Shown here: positions 13,648-19,474 of the stretch, piece after piece | Layout: each line of letters opens with the position of its first letter | Position numbering within the stretch: the stretch's first letter is position 1 | NCBI GenBank assembly: GCA_003171235.1 | Contig: PMYM01000172.1 | Span: 1 to 19,474 of the forward strand | DNA length: 19,474 nucleotides | Reading direction: 5' to 3' | DNA from: Phycisphaerales bacterium | Lineage (GTDB): Bacteria; Planctomycetota; Phycisphaerae; SM23-33 | Position numbers and translations under genes: made by a program | The notes under the pieces: model-generated | Told to the model about the DNA's origin: nothing | The model's database searches: none | What the model saw: only the letters and a program-made list of their open reading frames with translations

Positions 13648-15342
13648 ATGATTTCGCGCGTTCACAGTTCGATCTTGCAGGGCATCGACGCCATCGCGTG
13701 CGAGGTGGAGGTGGACGTCGCCCGCGGCGGGCTGGGCGAGTTCAAGCTGGTGGGCATGGCCGAAATGGCGGTCAAGGAATCCGTCAGCCGCATCCAGGCC
13801 GCCCTGCGGAACAGCGGCTTCCGCTGGCCCGGGCCCAAGATCACCGTGAGCCTCGCGCCCGCCGACGTGAAGAAGGACTCCGCCGCCTACGACCTGCCCA
13901 TCGCCCTGGCGGTCCTCTTGGCCGGCGAACAACTGGCCAGCGACCAGGCCGACGGATACCTGGTGATGGGCGAACTGGCCCTGGACGGGCGCGTGCGGGC
14001 CGTCCGCGGCGCCCTGGCCACCGCCATGCTCGCCCGCCAACTGGGCAAGCGCGGGCTCATCCTGCCGGCTGACAATGCCGCCGAGGCCGCCGTCGTTGAG
14101 GGCGTCGAGGTCATCCCCGTCGAGCATCTCTCCCAGGCCGTCGGTTTCCTGGCCGGGCAGTTGCCCCTGGATGCCGTGCGCGTGGACCTGAACGAAGTCT
14201 TCGCCGTCGCCAGCCACTACGACCTGGACTTTGCCGACGTCCGCGGGCAGGAGTCGGCCAAACGCGCCCTGACCATCGCCGCCGCCGGGCACCACAACAT
14301 CCTGATGATCGGCCCGCCGGGCACGGGCAAGACCATGCTGGCAAAACGCCTGCCCACCATCCTGCCGCCGCTCTCGCCCGAGGAATCGCTGGAAACCACC
14401 CGCATCTACTCCGCCCGCGGCCTGTTGGCCCCGGGCCAGTCGCTCATGGCCACACGCCCGGTGCGCATGCCGCACCATTCGACCTCCTCGGCCGCTCTGG
14501 TCGGCGGGGGCATCATCCCCCAGCCGGGTGAGATAAGCCTGGCCCACCACGGCGTGCTGTTTTTGGACGAGCTGCCCGAGTTCAGCCGCACCACCCTGGA
14601 GATGATCCGCCAGCCGCTGGAGGACCGCTTCGTCACCATTCCCCGCGTGCATTCGACCATGAAGTTCCCCGCCGCCATCATGCTGGTGGCGGCCATGAAC
14701 CCCTGCCCCTGCGGCTACTTCACCGACCCCAAGCGGCCGTGCAAGTGCTCGCCCTTCGCCATCGAGCGGTACCTGGCCCGGCTGTCTGGGCCGCTGATCG
14801 ACCGCATCGACATACACATCGAGGTGCCGCCGGTGCCCTGGCGGCAACTTCGCGACCCCGGCCCCGGCGGACTGTCCTCCCAGCAGATGCGCCAGCAGGT
14901 GCTGGCGGCCAGGGACATCCAAAGGAAACGATTTGCGATTTCCGATTGTCGATTGACGATTGAACAGCAGCAAGAAGCGCAACAAGGCCACGGCAATGCC
15001 ACCGGCTCTTCCCAATCGAAAATCGACAATCGCAAATCGACAATAGCTGCCTCTGGCTCTTCTCAATTGCCAATTGACAATTGTCAATTGACAATGCATT
15101 CGTCGTCGACGACGACGAATGCGAGCATGTCCAGCCGGCAGATCCGCCAGTTCTGCAAGCTGGACGCCGCCGGCGAGGCCCTGCTCAAGCAGGCCATGAG
15201 CGAGCTGGGCCTGTCGGCCCGGGCCCACGACAAGGTGCTGCGCATCGCCCGCACCATCGCCGACCTGGAAGACTCCCCCGACCTCCAGCCGCACCACCTG
15301 GCCGAGGCCATCCAGTATCGCCGCTTGGACCGAAAACTATGA
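13648..15342 (+). CDS. comM: ComM/YifB family AAA+ ATPase with a repeat-derived insertion
   Basis: A 564-residue Mg-chelatase-like AAA+ protein. ComM is a hexameric helicase that drives branch migration in natural transformation. Order: N-terminal Lon-protease-like domain from ISRVHSSILQGIDA to about residue 180; Walker A GPPGTGKT (222-229); Walker B GVLFLDE (302-308); the family Cys-rich loop MNPCPCGY (350-357); C-terminal SSRQIRQFCKLD and LSARAHDKVLRIARTIADLE. The start is ATG 13648 with GGGGAG 5 bases upstream; the in-frame ATG at 13492 adds 52 residues absent from the family. In homologues such as E. coli YifB the ARExQ-x-KR segment passes within a few residues to NA-x-x-x-x-x-IRQFCKL. 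Here residues about 429-490 intervene, encoded by heptad repeats and a palindrome (14930-15122). The protein is about 55 residues longer than usual as a result. Confidence 0.92.
   Translation: MISRVHSSILQGIDAIACEVEVDVARGGLGEFKLVGMAEMAVKESVSRIQAALRNSGFRWPGPKITVSLAPADVKKDSAAYDLPIALAVLLAGEQLASDQADGYLVMGELALDGRVRAVRGALATAMLARQLGKRGLILPADNAAEAAVVEGVEVIPVEHLSQAVGFLAGQLPLDAVRVDLNEVFAVASHYDLDFADVRGQESAKRALTIAAAGHHNILMIGPPGTGKTMLAKRLPTILPPLSPEESLETTRIYSARGLLAPGQSLMATRPVRMPHHSTSSAALVGGGIIPQPGEISLAHHGVLFLDELPEFSRTTLEMIRQPLEDRFVTIPRVHSTMKFPAAIMLVAAMNPCPCGYFTDPKRPCKCSPFAIERYLARLSGPLIDRIDIHIEVPPVPWRQLRDPGPGGLSSQQMRQQVLAARDIQRKRFAISDCRLTIEQQQEAQQGHGNATGSSQSKIDNRKSTIAASGSSQLPIDNCQLTMHSSSTTTNASMSSRQIRQFCKLDAAGEALLKQAMSELGLSARAHDKVLRIARTIADLEDSPDLQPHHLAEAIQYRRLDRKL
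14930..15048. repeat. Heptad-phased inverted repeat inside comM
   Basis: The left arm has five GATT-initial units: GATTTGC (14930), GATTTCC (14937), GATTGTC (14944), GATTGAC (14951), GATTGAA (14958). The right arm has AATC-type units at 15014, 15021, 15028, 15035 and 15042. Every step is 7 bases and the arms are complementary around a loop of about 49 bases rich in CAA/CAG. It has the same design as the intergenic copies but is read in frame, giving residues such as ISDCRLTIE and KIDNRKSTIA. Confidence 0.9.
15064..15096. repeat. Second heptad tract inside comM
   Basis: CAATTG units start at 15064, 15071, 15078 and 15085, with a partial unit at 15092, all 7 bases apart. The heptamer matches the intergenic tract after argS (6017-6050). 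It encodes QLPIDNCQLTM in the comM frame. Confidence 0.85.
15096..15122. repeat. Perfect 12-bp hairpin inside comM
   Basis: GCATTCGTCGTC (15096-15107) and GACGACGAATGC (15111-15122) are perfect reverse complements around a 3-base loop. It encodes the HSSSTTTNA stretch directly before the conserved SSRQIRQFCKL segment and abuts the second heptad tract. Confidence 0.8.
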
Positions 15343-15357
15343 GGCTCCACACGACCC

Positions 15358-15564
15358 TTAGCCGCGAACAACACGAACAACGCGAACAGAAGAAGATAGG
15401 CAACAGGCAACAGGCAACAGGGAACAGGCAACAGGCAACAGGGAGAAGCGACAACAAAGCACGTAGGGTGGGACGAATCGGCCGCAGGTCGATGTCCCAC
15501 CATCGTAGGGCGTGCAACTTGTTGCACGCGGAAAGATGAAGGCGCTTCGCAGGGTGCCATGCCC
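15358..15564 (+). repeat. Composite dispersed repeat, copy 2
   Basis: This has the same module order as 6055-6200 in opposite orientation: GCGAACAAC-type 9-base repeats (from 15363), a GTGGGAC/GTCCCAC hairpin (15468-15500), a GCGTGCAAC/GTTGCACGC hairpin (15510-15529), GAAGGCGCTTCGCAGGGTGC and GCCATGCCC. It differs mainly by 60 extra bases between 15390 and 15462, made mostly of a heptad tract. It begins 15 bases after the comM stop codon. Confidence 0.8.
15398..15453 (+). repeat. AGGCAAC heptad tract nested in the composite repeat
   Basis: Seven-base units start at 15398, 15405, 15412, 15419, 15426, 15433, 15440 and 15447. Five are AGGCAAC, one AGGGAAC, and the last two are degenerate. The corresponding place in copy 1 (6156-6168) has only 13 unrelated bases, so the tract is an insertion or local expansion. 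Confidence 0.85.
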
Positions 15565-15620
15565 TTACGCGTCTTGCTTGGCCTGCGAAGCCTTGGCGAA
15601 GCGGGCTGCGGAAGGGCATG
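15552..15620 (+). repeat. 69-bp repeat, left copy of an inverted pair
   Basis: Compared with the reverse complement of 17674-17742 there is one mismatch in 69 bases (T against C). The ends ATGCCCTT and AAGGGCAT are themselves complementary. The core GCCTGCGAAG next to CCTTGGCGAAGC (15581-15602) reads LRQGFAGQARR on the other strand. Confidence 0.85.
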
Positions 15621-15624
15621 TTCC

Positions 15625-15660
15625 GGATTGCGCGAGCGACCCAGCAGTCGCTCGCCCTAC
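15625..15660 (-). repeat. 36-bp hairpin module, copy a
   Basis: On the minus strand it starts GTAGGGCGAGCGAC and ends CGCTCGCGCAATCC, with stem GCGAGCGAC/GTCGCTCGC. Copies b (16871-16906) and c (17347-17382) have the same length and ends. Copies a and b differ by a paired G-C to A-T change in the stem. Confidence 0.75.
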
Positions 15661-15741
15661 TAGACTGGCGCAACTTCAGTACAGAGCAAGGCTCATAAGG
15701 GAGCGGCACGAGCCTGGTGCGAAGAAACGGAGAACAAAACA

Positions 15742-16113
15742 ATGAGCGACGATGCAACCAACGTAGACGAAGACTTGCGGAAACTTGAACCTAAGATTCT
15801 GGCAGAGTATTCACGGGTTCTGAAAGAGCAGTACGGACTTGGGATAAACCAAGGATTTGATAGCTTGTCAGTACTCACCACGTTTCCCCCCATTCTTGCC
15901 TATCTCAGTATTCGGCGGCAAGAGGCTACGCTAGCTCGGCAGGCAGAGATGACAGCAGCAATCAAAAGCTATTCAGAGGCATCATCTGAAATGGTTAAGG
16001 ATATGCGAAAGACTCTGAAAGCGCTGCATACTCATTCTGTGGCAATGATTATTATGACGGCTGCCATTATCGTATTAACTGCCGTCTTGATTGTTCTAGA
16101 AGTGCGGAAGTAA
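15742..16113 (+). CDS. Small membrane protein of unknown function, AT-richer
   Basis: I do not recognise this 123-residue protein. The N-terminal half is acidic and helical (DDATNVDEDLRKLEPKILAE), the middle (about 55-95) is a heptad-like helix rich in Ala, Glu and Lys that may form a coiled coil, and the end is one strong membrane helix, MIIMTAAIIVLTAVLIVLEV, followed by a short basic tail. It is probably tail-anchored with its body in the cytoplasm. GGAG (15729-15732) precedes the ATG with a 9-base spacer. A 60-base sample (15781-15840) is 43% G+C against 67% in argS, and codon use includes many A/T-ending codons, suggesting a foreign origin. The next gene follows after 25 bases, so both are probably one operon. 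Confidence 0.75.
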   Translation: MSDDATNVDEDLRKLEPKILAEYSRVLKEQYGLGINQGFDSLSVLTTFPPILAYLSIRRQEATLARQAEMTAAIKSYSEASSEMVKDMRKTLKALHTHSVAMIIMTAAIIVLTAVLIVLEVRK

Positions 16114-16138
16114 TCTTTTCTAAGAGAAGGGGCACAAC

Positions 16139-16828
16139 ATGTTTGCTGTAGACTGGCAATGGCTCCTCTCAGAATATAAGCAGCCCTCAGCAATGGGGAT
16201 TTGCCTATTTATCTTTGCTGTAATCGGCATAATCAACATTTACTATCAAATTCGCAATGCTCGGCGCGAAAGCAGAGAGTTACGTTATGGACGCGCTTAT
16301 GTCTATGCTGAGTACAATACGGATAAAGGCTCTCCTGCAAGATACACCTTTATTATAGCCAACGACATGGCGAGAGCCATTCACTTACGGGTGGTTGGAT
16401 TGCAATTCCGGCAGCACAGATATACGGGACAGATGATTACTTATAGGGGTTCATGCAATCATACATTACCCCCAGGAGAATCCATTGAAGAATCTTTAGG
16501 TTCATATGAACACCTGCGTACATTTGTCGAGTCTTCGGGGCTAGAACTACCATGCTTCTGCCGGGTTGTCTTTGCAACTAAGACTCTAATAGAATATAAA
16601 AGCAAGTGGTTCTGCATGTTTGACAAGGGAGAAACTGTACACTCAGATAAGTGCGTAATCTATCGCATCATTTTACGTGGCGTACACAGGAGCTATGGCA
16701 AGATGGCTAGGATGTTAACTGTACCAACCGACGACGAAATACACCTAGTTGTGCGTTGGCTTCGCACAGCACGGGCTTCAATAACTAGGTTAATTGCGAA
16801 ACTGAGAAGAAATACTAAACATAAATAG
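16139..16828 (+). CDS. Single-pass membrane protein of unknown function, AT-richer
   Basis: I do not recognise this 229-residue protein. A membrane helix lies near the N-terminus (about 17-38, SAMGICLFIFAVIGIINIYY), followed by a basic segment (RNARRESRELRYGR) that suggests the soluble body stays in the cytoplasm. The body (about 50-185) alternates short hydrophobic strands and turns and has four to five cysteines (SCNHT, PCFCR, FCMF, DKCVI); it may be a beta-sandwich. The C-terminal 30 residues are strongly basic. AAGGGG lies just upstream of the ATG. A 60-base sample (16621-16680) is 42% G+C. It follows the 123-residue gene by 25 bases. The pair may act together at the membrane, but no function can be assigned. 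Confidence 0.75.
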   Translation: MFAVDWQWLLSEYKQPSAMGICLFIFAVIGIINIYYQIRNARRESRELRYGRAYVYAEYNTDKGSPARYTFIIANDMARAIHLRVVGLQFRQHRYTGQMITYRGSCNHTLPPGESIEESLGSYEHLRTFVESSGLELPCFCRVVFATKTLIEYKSKWFCMFDKGETVHSDKCVIYRIILRGVHRSYGKMARMLTVPTDDEIHLVVRWLRTARASITRLIAKLRRNTKHK

Positions 16829-16870
16829 TGATGATTGTTTAATTGCCTGTAAGGCTCTGAGGAACAGTCG

Positions 16871-16906
16871 GTAGGGCGAGCAACTGTTGGGTTGCTCGCG
16901 CAATCC
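16871..16906 (+). repeat. 36-bp hairpin module, copy b
   Basis: It starts GTAGGGCGAGCAAC and ends TTGCTCGCGCAATCC, with stem GCGAGCAAC/GTTGCTCGC. It is followed 20-50 bases later by a degraded relative of the 69-bp repeat, the same order as at copies a and c. Confidence 0.75.
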
Positions 16907-16955
16907 TGGGTGGTCCACGGCTACGCTGTGCGTGCCTTTCCGCAGAGGGTGCGTA

Positions 16956-16990
16956 AGGCTCGGCGGGCCGAAAGAGTTTAGCCGGGGGTG
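16956..16990 (+). repeat. 35-bp repeat, inverted partner at 17305-17339
   Basis: It matches the reverse complement of 17305-17339 at 29 of 35 positions; the shared core is TTAGCCGGGGG. It lies within the gene-free region. Confidence 0.6.
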
Positions 16991-17304
16991 AAGCGGCGAG
17001 GTTTTGTCGCCGGGGAACCCGCGGATCACGCACCAACCTAAAGACAGAGCGAGTGGCTGGATTGCCTTGCGTGAGCAATCTGACTCGCGATGCCGTGACA
17101 AGCAATCCCCGGTTTTCCGCAATCTCAATGAAGGCTCTCTTCCGCGAGGTGTCTCGGGGAGTATCTCTGGCACGGACCCTCCTGGCCCAATCGCATCATC
17201 GACAGGAAGAAACCAACCGCTCAACCGGTCACGGCACTGCCTCTGGCGTGTTTTGAGACCGCCCACCGGGGACTGCGCTGCGCCCGGCTGCGCCGTGCTC
17301 GCTC

Positions 17305-17339
17305 CGCCCCCGGCTAAGCCCTATCGGCCCTCCGGGCCT
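17305..17339 (-). repeat. 35-bp repeat, inverted partner of 16956-16990
   Basis: The reverse-complement match to 16956-16990 has six mismatches. It lies directly before hairpin module c (17347). Confidence 0.6.
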
Positions 17340-17346
17340 GAGCCAG

Positions 17347-17382
17347 GTAGGGCAAGCGGCCGTCAGGTTGCTCGCGCAATCC
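17347..17382 (+). repeat. 36-bp hairpin module, copy c
   Basis: It has the same start (GTAGGGC) and end (GCTCGCGCAATCC) as copies a and b, but the left stem arm has diverged. A short relative of the 69-bp repeat follows at about 17428-17466. Confidence 0.65.
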
Positions 17383-17550
17383 TGGTTGGTTCAAGGCGGG
17401 CAGTTGTCGGACCTACGCTGCTGTGCATGCCCTTCCGCATAAGACGCGTAAGGGCATGGCACCCGGCGCAGGGCAGTCATGCAGGGCACGCGGGTTCGTG
17501 AGCGAAGCGAACGGTTCCGCGTGCGAGATGTGCCACGTTTGAATATCTCA

Positions 17551-17578
17551 CATGGCCGTCCATTCGGGGACGGCCATG
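17551..17578. repeat. Perfect 11-bp hairpin in the gene-free region
   Basis: CATGGCCGTCC (17551-17561) pairs with GGACGGCCATG (17568-17578) around a 6-base loop. There is no T-run and no gene directly before it, so it is listed as another structured repeat rather than a terminator. Confidence 0.7.
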
Positions 17579-17673
17579 CCACTCGGCAGGGGAATTGGTC
17601 CATTACGCGTGCAACACGCCGCTGTCGCGGCTAAGTAACACGCCCTACGACTGGGCCGGTCGCGGAATGGAGA

Positions 17674-17742
17674 CATGCCCTTCCGCAGCCCGCTTCGCCA
17701 AGGCTTCGCAGGCCGAGCAAGACGCGTAAGGGCATGGCACCC
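17674..17742 (-). repeat. 69-bp repeat, right copy of an inverted pair
   Basis: The reverse complement matches 15552-15620 at 68 of 69 bases. The two copies enclose about 2.05 kb holding the AT-richer gene pair and several hairpin modules. Confidence 0.85.
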
Positions 17743-18032
17743 GGCTCGTTGCCCGCGCGCGGAACTGACCCCCCGGCTGTGCCAGGGGACGCCAACGCGC
17801 GTGCACCACCTGGCTTCGTGCGGCAGGAACCCAATCGAGGCGATCCGGGACTCCAGGGCCGACTCGCTGAGGGAATCAAGGTTGGGCGGATCAGCCTGCT
17901 CCAGGACGCTATCATCCTGACCGGAGCGTGGAATTCCGCTTGTCTTTGCCGGCCTGGAGGGGTAATCTCCGGCTCTTTGCCTGCTGGGCGAGGCAGAGCC
18001 GGCCGGCGCAAGGTTCCTATCGGAGAGCATTG

Positions 18033-19474
18033 ATGCCAGCACAGAATCCGCAGGATATCCGCAACCTCGTGCTTCTGGGCCACGGCGGCTCGGGCAAGAC
18101 TATCCTGGCCGAGGCCCTGCTGTCGGTGGCGGGCGTCACCACGCGCTTCGGCACCATCGAGGACGGCACCACGCTGATGGACTACCAGGACCTGGAAAAG
18201 CAGCGCGGCCACTCGGTCGACCCGGCCATGGCCAACTTCCAGCACGCCGGCAAGTTCATCAACCTGATCGACACGCCGGGCTATCCCGACTTCATCGGCG
18301 GGGCCATCAGCGGCCTGGCCGGGGCGGACCTGGGGTTGATCGTGGTGTCGGCCGTCGCCGGCATCGAGGTCAACACGCGCCGGCTCTTCGCCGACGCCGG
18401 CGCGGCGGGCATGGCCCGGGCCATCGTGATCAACAAGATCGACGTCGAGAACGTGGACCTGCCCAACCTGATGGCGGCCCTGAAGGAGACCTTCGGCAAC
18501 GCCGTCAAGCCCATGAACCTGCCGGGCGACGGGCACAAGAAGATCGTGGACTGCTTCACCAACGCCGCCGGCCAGAGCGAACTGGGCGAAGTGGGCCCGG
18601 CCCGCACGCAACTGGTGGAATCCATCATCGAGGTCGACGAGGCGCTGATAGAGGCCTACCTGGGCGGCGAGGAACCCGCCCCCGAAAAGCTGGTGGCCGC
18701 CTTCGCCAAGGCCATGTCCGCCGGCACCGTCATCCCGGTGCTGTTCACCTGCGCCAAGACCAAGCTGGGCGTGGCCGAACTGCTGGAGGCGATCGTGAAG
18801 TATTTCCCCAGCCCCTCCGACCTGCCGCCGCGCAAGGTGCGCTCCGACCAGGCGGCCGACGCCGCCGAACTGCCCATCCTGCCCGACCCGTCAAAGTCCA
18901 TGGTGGGGCAGGCCTTCCGCATCGCCGCCGACCCGTTCGTGGGCAAGCTGTCCTGGGTGCGCCTGCTTCAGGGCACGATTGACGCCAACACCCAGTTTGC
19001 CCTGCGCGACCAGCGGCGGACGGTCAAGGTCGGCCACCTGTTCAAGGTGCAGGGCGGGGCGACGCAGGAAATCCAACAGGCGGTGGCCGGCGACATCGTG
19101 GCCCTGGCCAAGATCGAAGATATCAAGGCGGGCGACATTCTGCATAGCGAATCGCATGCCATGTTCGGCATCATGCCCCCGGTGCCCACGCCCATGTACA
19201 GCCTGGCCGTCACCCCCAAGAGCCGGGGCGATGAGACCAAGATTTCCGAGGCCCTCAGCCGCCTGGCCGAAGAAGACCTTACCTTCCGTTCCACCCGCGA
19301 CAGCCAGACCAACGAGACGGTCATCAGCGGCATCGGCGACCTGCACCTGCGGCTGATGCTGGAGAAAATGGCCGCCCGCTTCAACCTGCAGGTCGAGACC
19401 AAGCCGCCCAAGATTCCCTACCGCGAGACCATCTCGGTCAAGGCCGACGGGCACTACCGCCACAAGAAGCAGAC
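18033..19474 (+). CDS. Elongation factor G-like GTPase, FusA2 type (3' end outside the window)
   Basis: The first 480 codons of an EF-G family protein; the gene runs off the window end. The G domain shows G1 GHGGSGKT (16-23), G3 DTPGYPDF (80-87) and G4 NKID (134-137). The switch I motif reads RGHSV (58-62) where EF-G has RGITI, and the position of the catalytic switch II histidine (DTPGH) is Tyr84. DTPGY is also what I recall for the mycobacterial FusA2 group, reported to be poor or inactive as a translocase, so this is probably an EF-G paralogue rather than the main factor. The beta-barrel domain II and the domain III segment TNETVISGIGDLHLRLMLE follow. GGAGAG (18022-18027) lies 5 bases before the ATG. 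Its ribosomal role is uncertain. Confidence 0.88.
   Translation, partial: MPAQNPQDIRNLVLLGHGGSGKTILAEALLSVAGVTTRFGTIEDGTTLMDYQDLEKQRGHSVDPAMANFQHAGKFINLIDTPGYPDFIGGAISGLAGADLGLIVVSAVAGIEVNTRRLFADAGAAGMARAIVINKIDVENVDLPNLMAALKETFGNAVKPMNLPGDGHKKIVDCFTNAAGQSELGEVGPARTQLVESIIEVDEALIEAYLGGEEPAPEKLVAAFAKAMSAGTVIPVLFTCAKTKLGVAELLEAIVKYFPSPSDLPPRKVRSDQAADAAELPILPDPSKSMVGQAFRIAADPFVGKLSWVRLLQGTIDANTQFALRDQRRTVKVGHLFKVQGGATQEIQQAVAGDIVALAKIEDIKAGDILHSESHAMFGIMPPVPTPMYSLAVTPKSRGDETKISEALSRLAEEDLTFRSTRDSQTNETVISGIGDLHLRLMLEKMAARFNLQVETKPPKIPYRETISVKADGHYRHKKQ

Larger units (their letters stand above)
15343..15741. other. Gene-free repeat region between comM and the AT-rich genes
   Basis: No credible gene is seen. 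The stretch holds, in order, composite repeat copy 2 (15358-15564), the 69-bp repeat that overlaps its end (15552-15620) and a GCGAGCGAC-type hairpin (15625-15660). The last 80 bases before 15742 have no recognisable repeat; they contain the ribosome binding site of the next gene (GGAG, 15729-15732), and no clear promoter was found. Confidence 0.65.
16829..18032. other. 1.2-kb gene-free, repeat-rich region
   Basis: No credible gene is seen on either strand; the open frames here are short, Arg/Pro-rich and cross repeat boundaries. The contents are hairpin modules b and c (16871-16906, 17347-17382), a degraded 69-bp-type repeat (about 16930-16955), an inverted 35-bp pair (16956-16990 and 17305-17339), a short 69-bp-type repeat lacking its centre (about 17428-17466), a perfect hairpin (17551-17578) and the right 69-bp repeat (17674-17742). 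The stretches 17000-17300 and 17743-18010 hold nothing I can identify; 17040-17260 could be remains of a decayed gene. Confidence 0.6.

Noticed and set aside
13627..15297. Long minus-strand open frame of 556 codons opposite comM
   Set aside because: It is a shadow of the GC-rich comM gene: His/Gly/Gln/Val-rich composition, no domain motifs, and it crosses the in-frame repeats.
15398..15453. CRISPR-like array
   Set aside because: The units are only 7 bases with no spacers and no cas genes nearby; this is a simple tandem repeat.
15625..17382. Integron attC sites flanking the AT-rich gene pair
   Set aside because: The hairpin modules lack the GTTRRRY-type core ends and no integrase is present.
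17004..17501. 165-codon frame in the gene-free region
   Set aside because: It runs through several repeat modules and gives Arg/Pro-rich text without a plausible start. A decayed gene at 17040-17260 remains possible but cannot be named.
17734..18033. 99-codon frame ending in an overlap with the EF-G-like start codon
   Set aside because: Its ATG lies inside the 69-bp repeat, there is no ribosome binding site, and the protein is low-complexity with no recognisable domain.

Overview
The window looks like a chromosomal segment of a planctomycete, possibly a Phycisphaerae-type lineage. Evidence: GC-rich codon use, a very large secreted calpain-like protease whose N-terminus carries the LE-x-LE-x-R-x-LL surface-protein motif typical of Planctomycetota, a FusA2-type EF-G paralogue, and dense small dispersed repeats. 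The lineage is inferred from content only; there is no rRNA gene.

Layout. 1-3170: a GH130 glycoside phosphorylase (-), a secreted dienelactone hydrolase-family protein (+) and a secreted SGNH/GDSL esterase (-). 3365-6015: a translation block with a good promoter, rpsU, a terminator, then rsfS and argS. 6197-8897: minus-strand genes for a PHP-domain phosphoesterase, glutamate racemase (murI) and a HEAT-repeat lipoprotein overlapping murI by 4 bp. 9044-10567: an MFS transporter (+). 10650-13427: the calpain-like protease (-). 13648-15342: a ComM/YifB AAA+ ATPase (+). 15343-18032: a repeat-rich accessory stretch holding only two AT-richer small membrane-protein genes. 18033 to the end: the start of an EF-G-like GTPase.

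The main unexplained signal is a set of small structured repeats. Type one is heptad tracts: runs of about 5-7 units with strict 7-base spacing, usually in two mutually complementary arms, each locus using a different heptamer. They sit directly after the stop codons of GH130, rsfS, argS, the PHP gene and comM, and one set lies in frame inside comM. Type two is short hairpin modules arranged as mosaics. Some recur in inverted copies (6055-6200 with 15358-15564; 15552-15620 with 17674-17742), some show compensatory base changes between copies, and four in a row form an in-frame insert in the PHP gene. Two conserved housekeeping-type proteins have therefore each gained roughly 45-60 residues encoded by otherwise intergenic repeats. 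The two AT-rich membrane-protein genes lie between near-identical inverted 69-bp repeats and may be acquired cargo.
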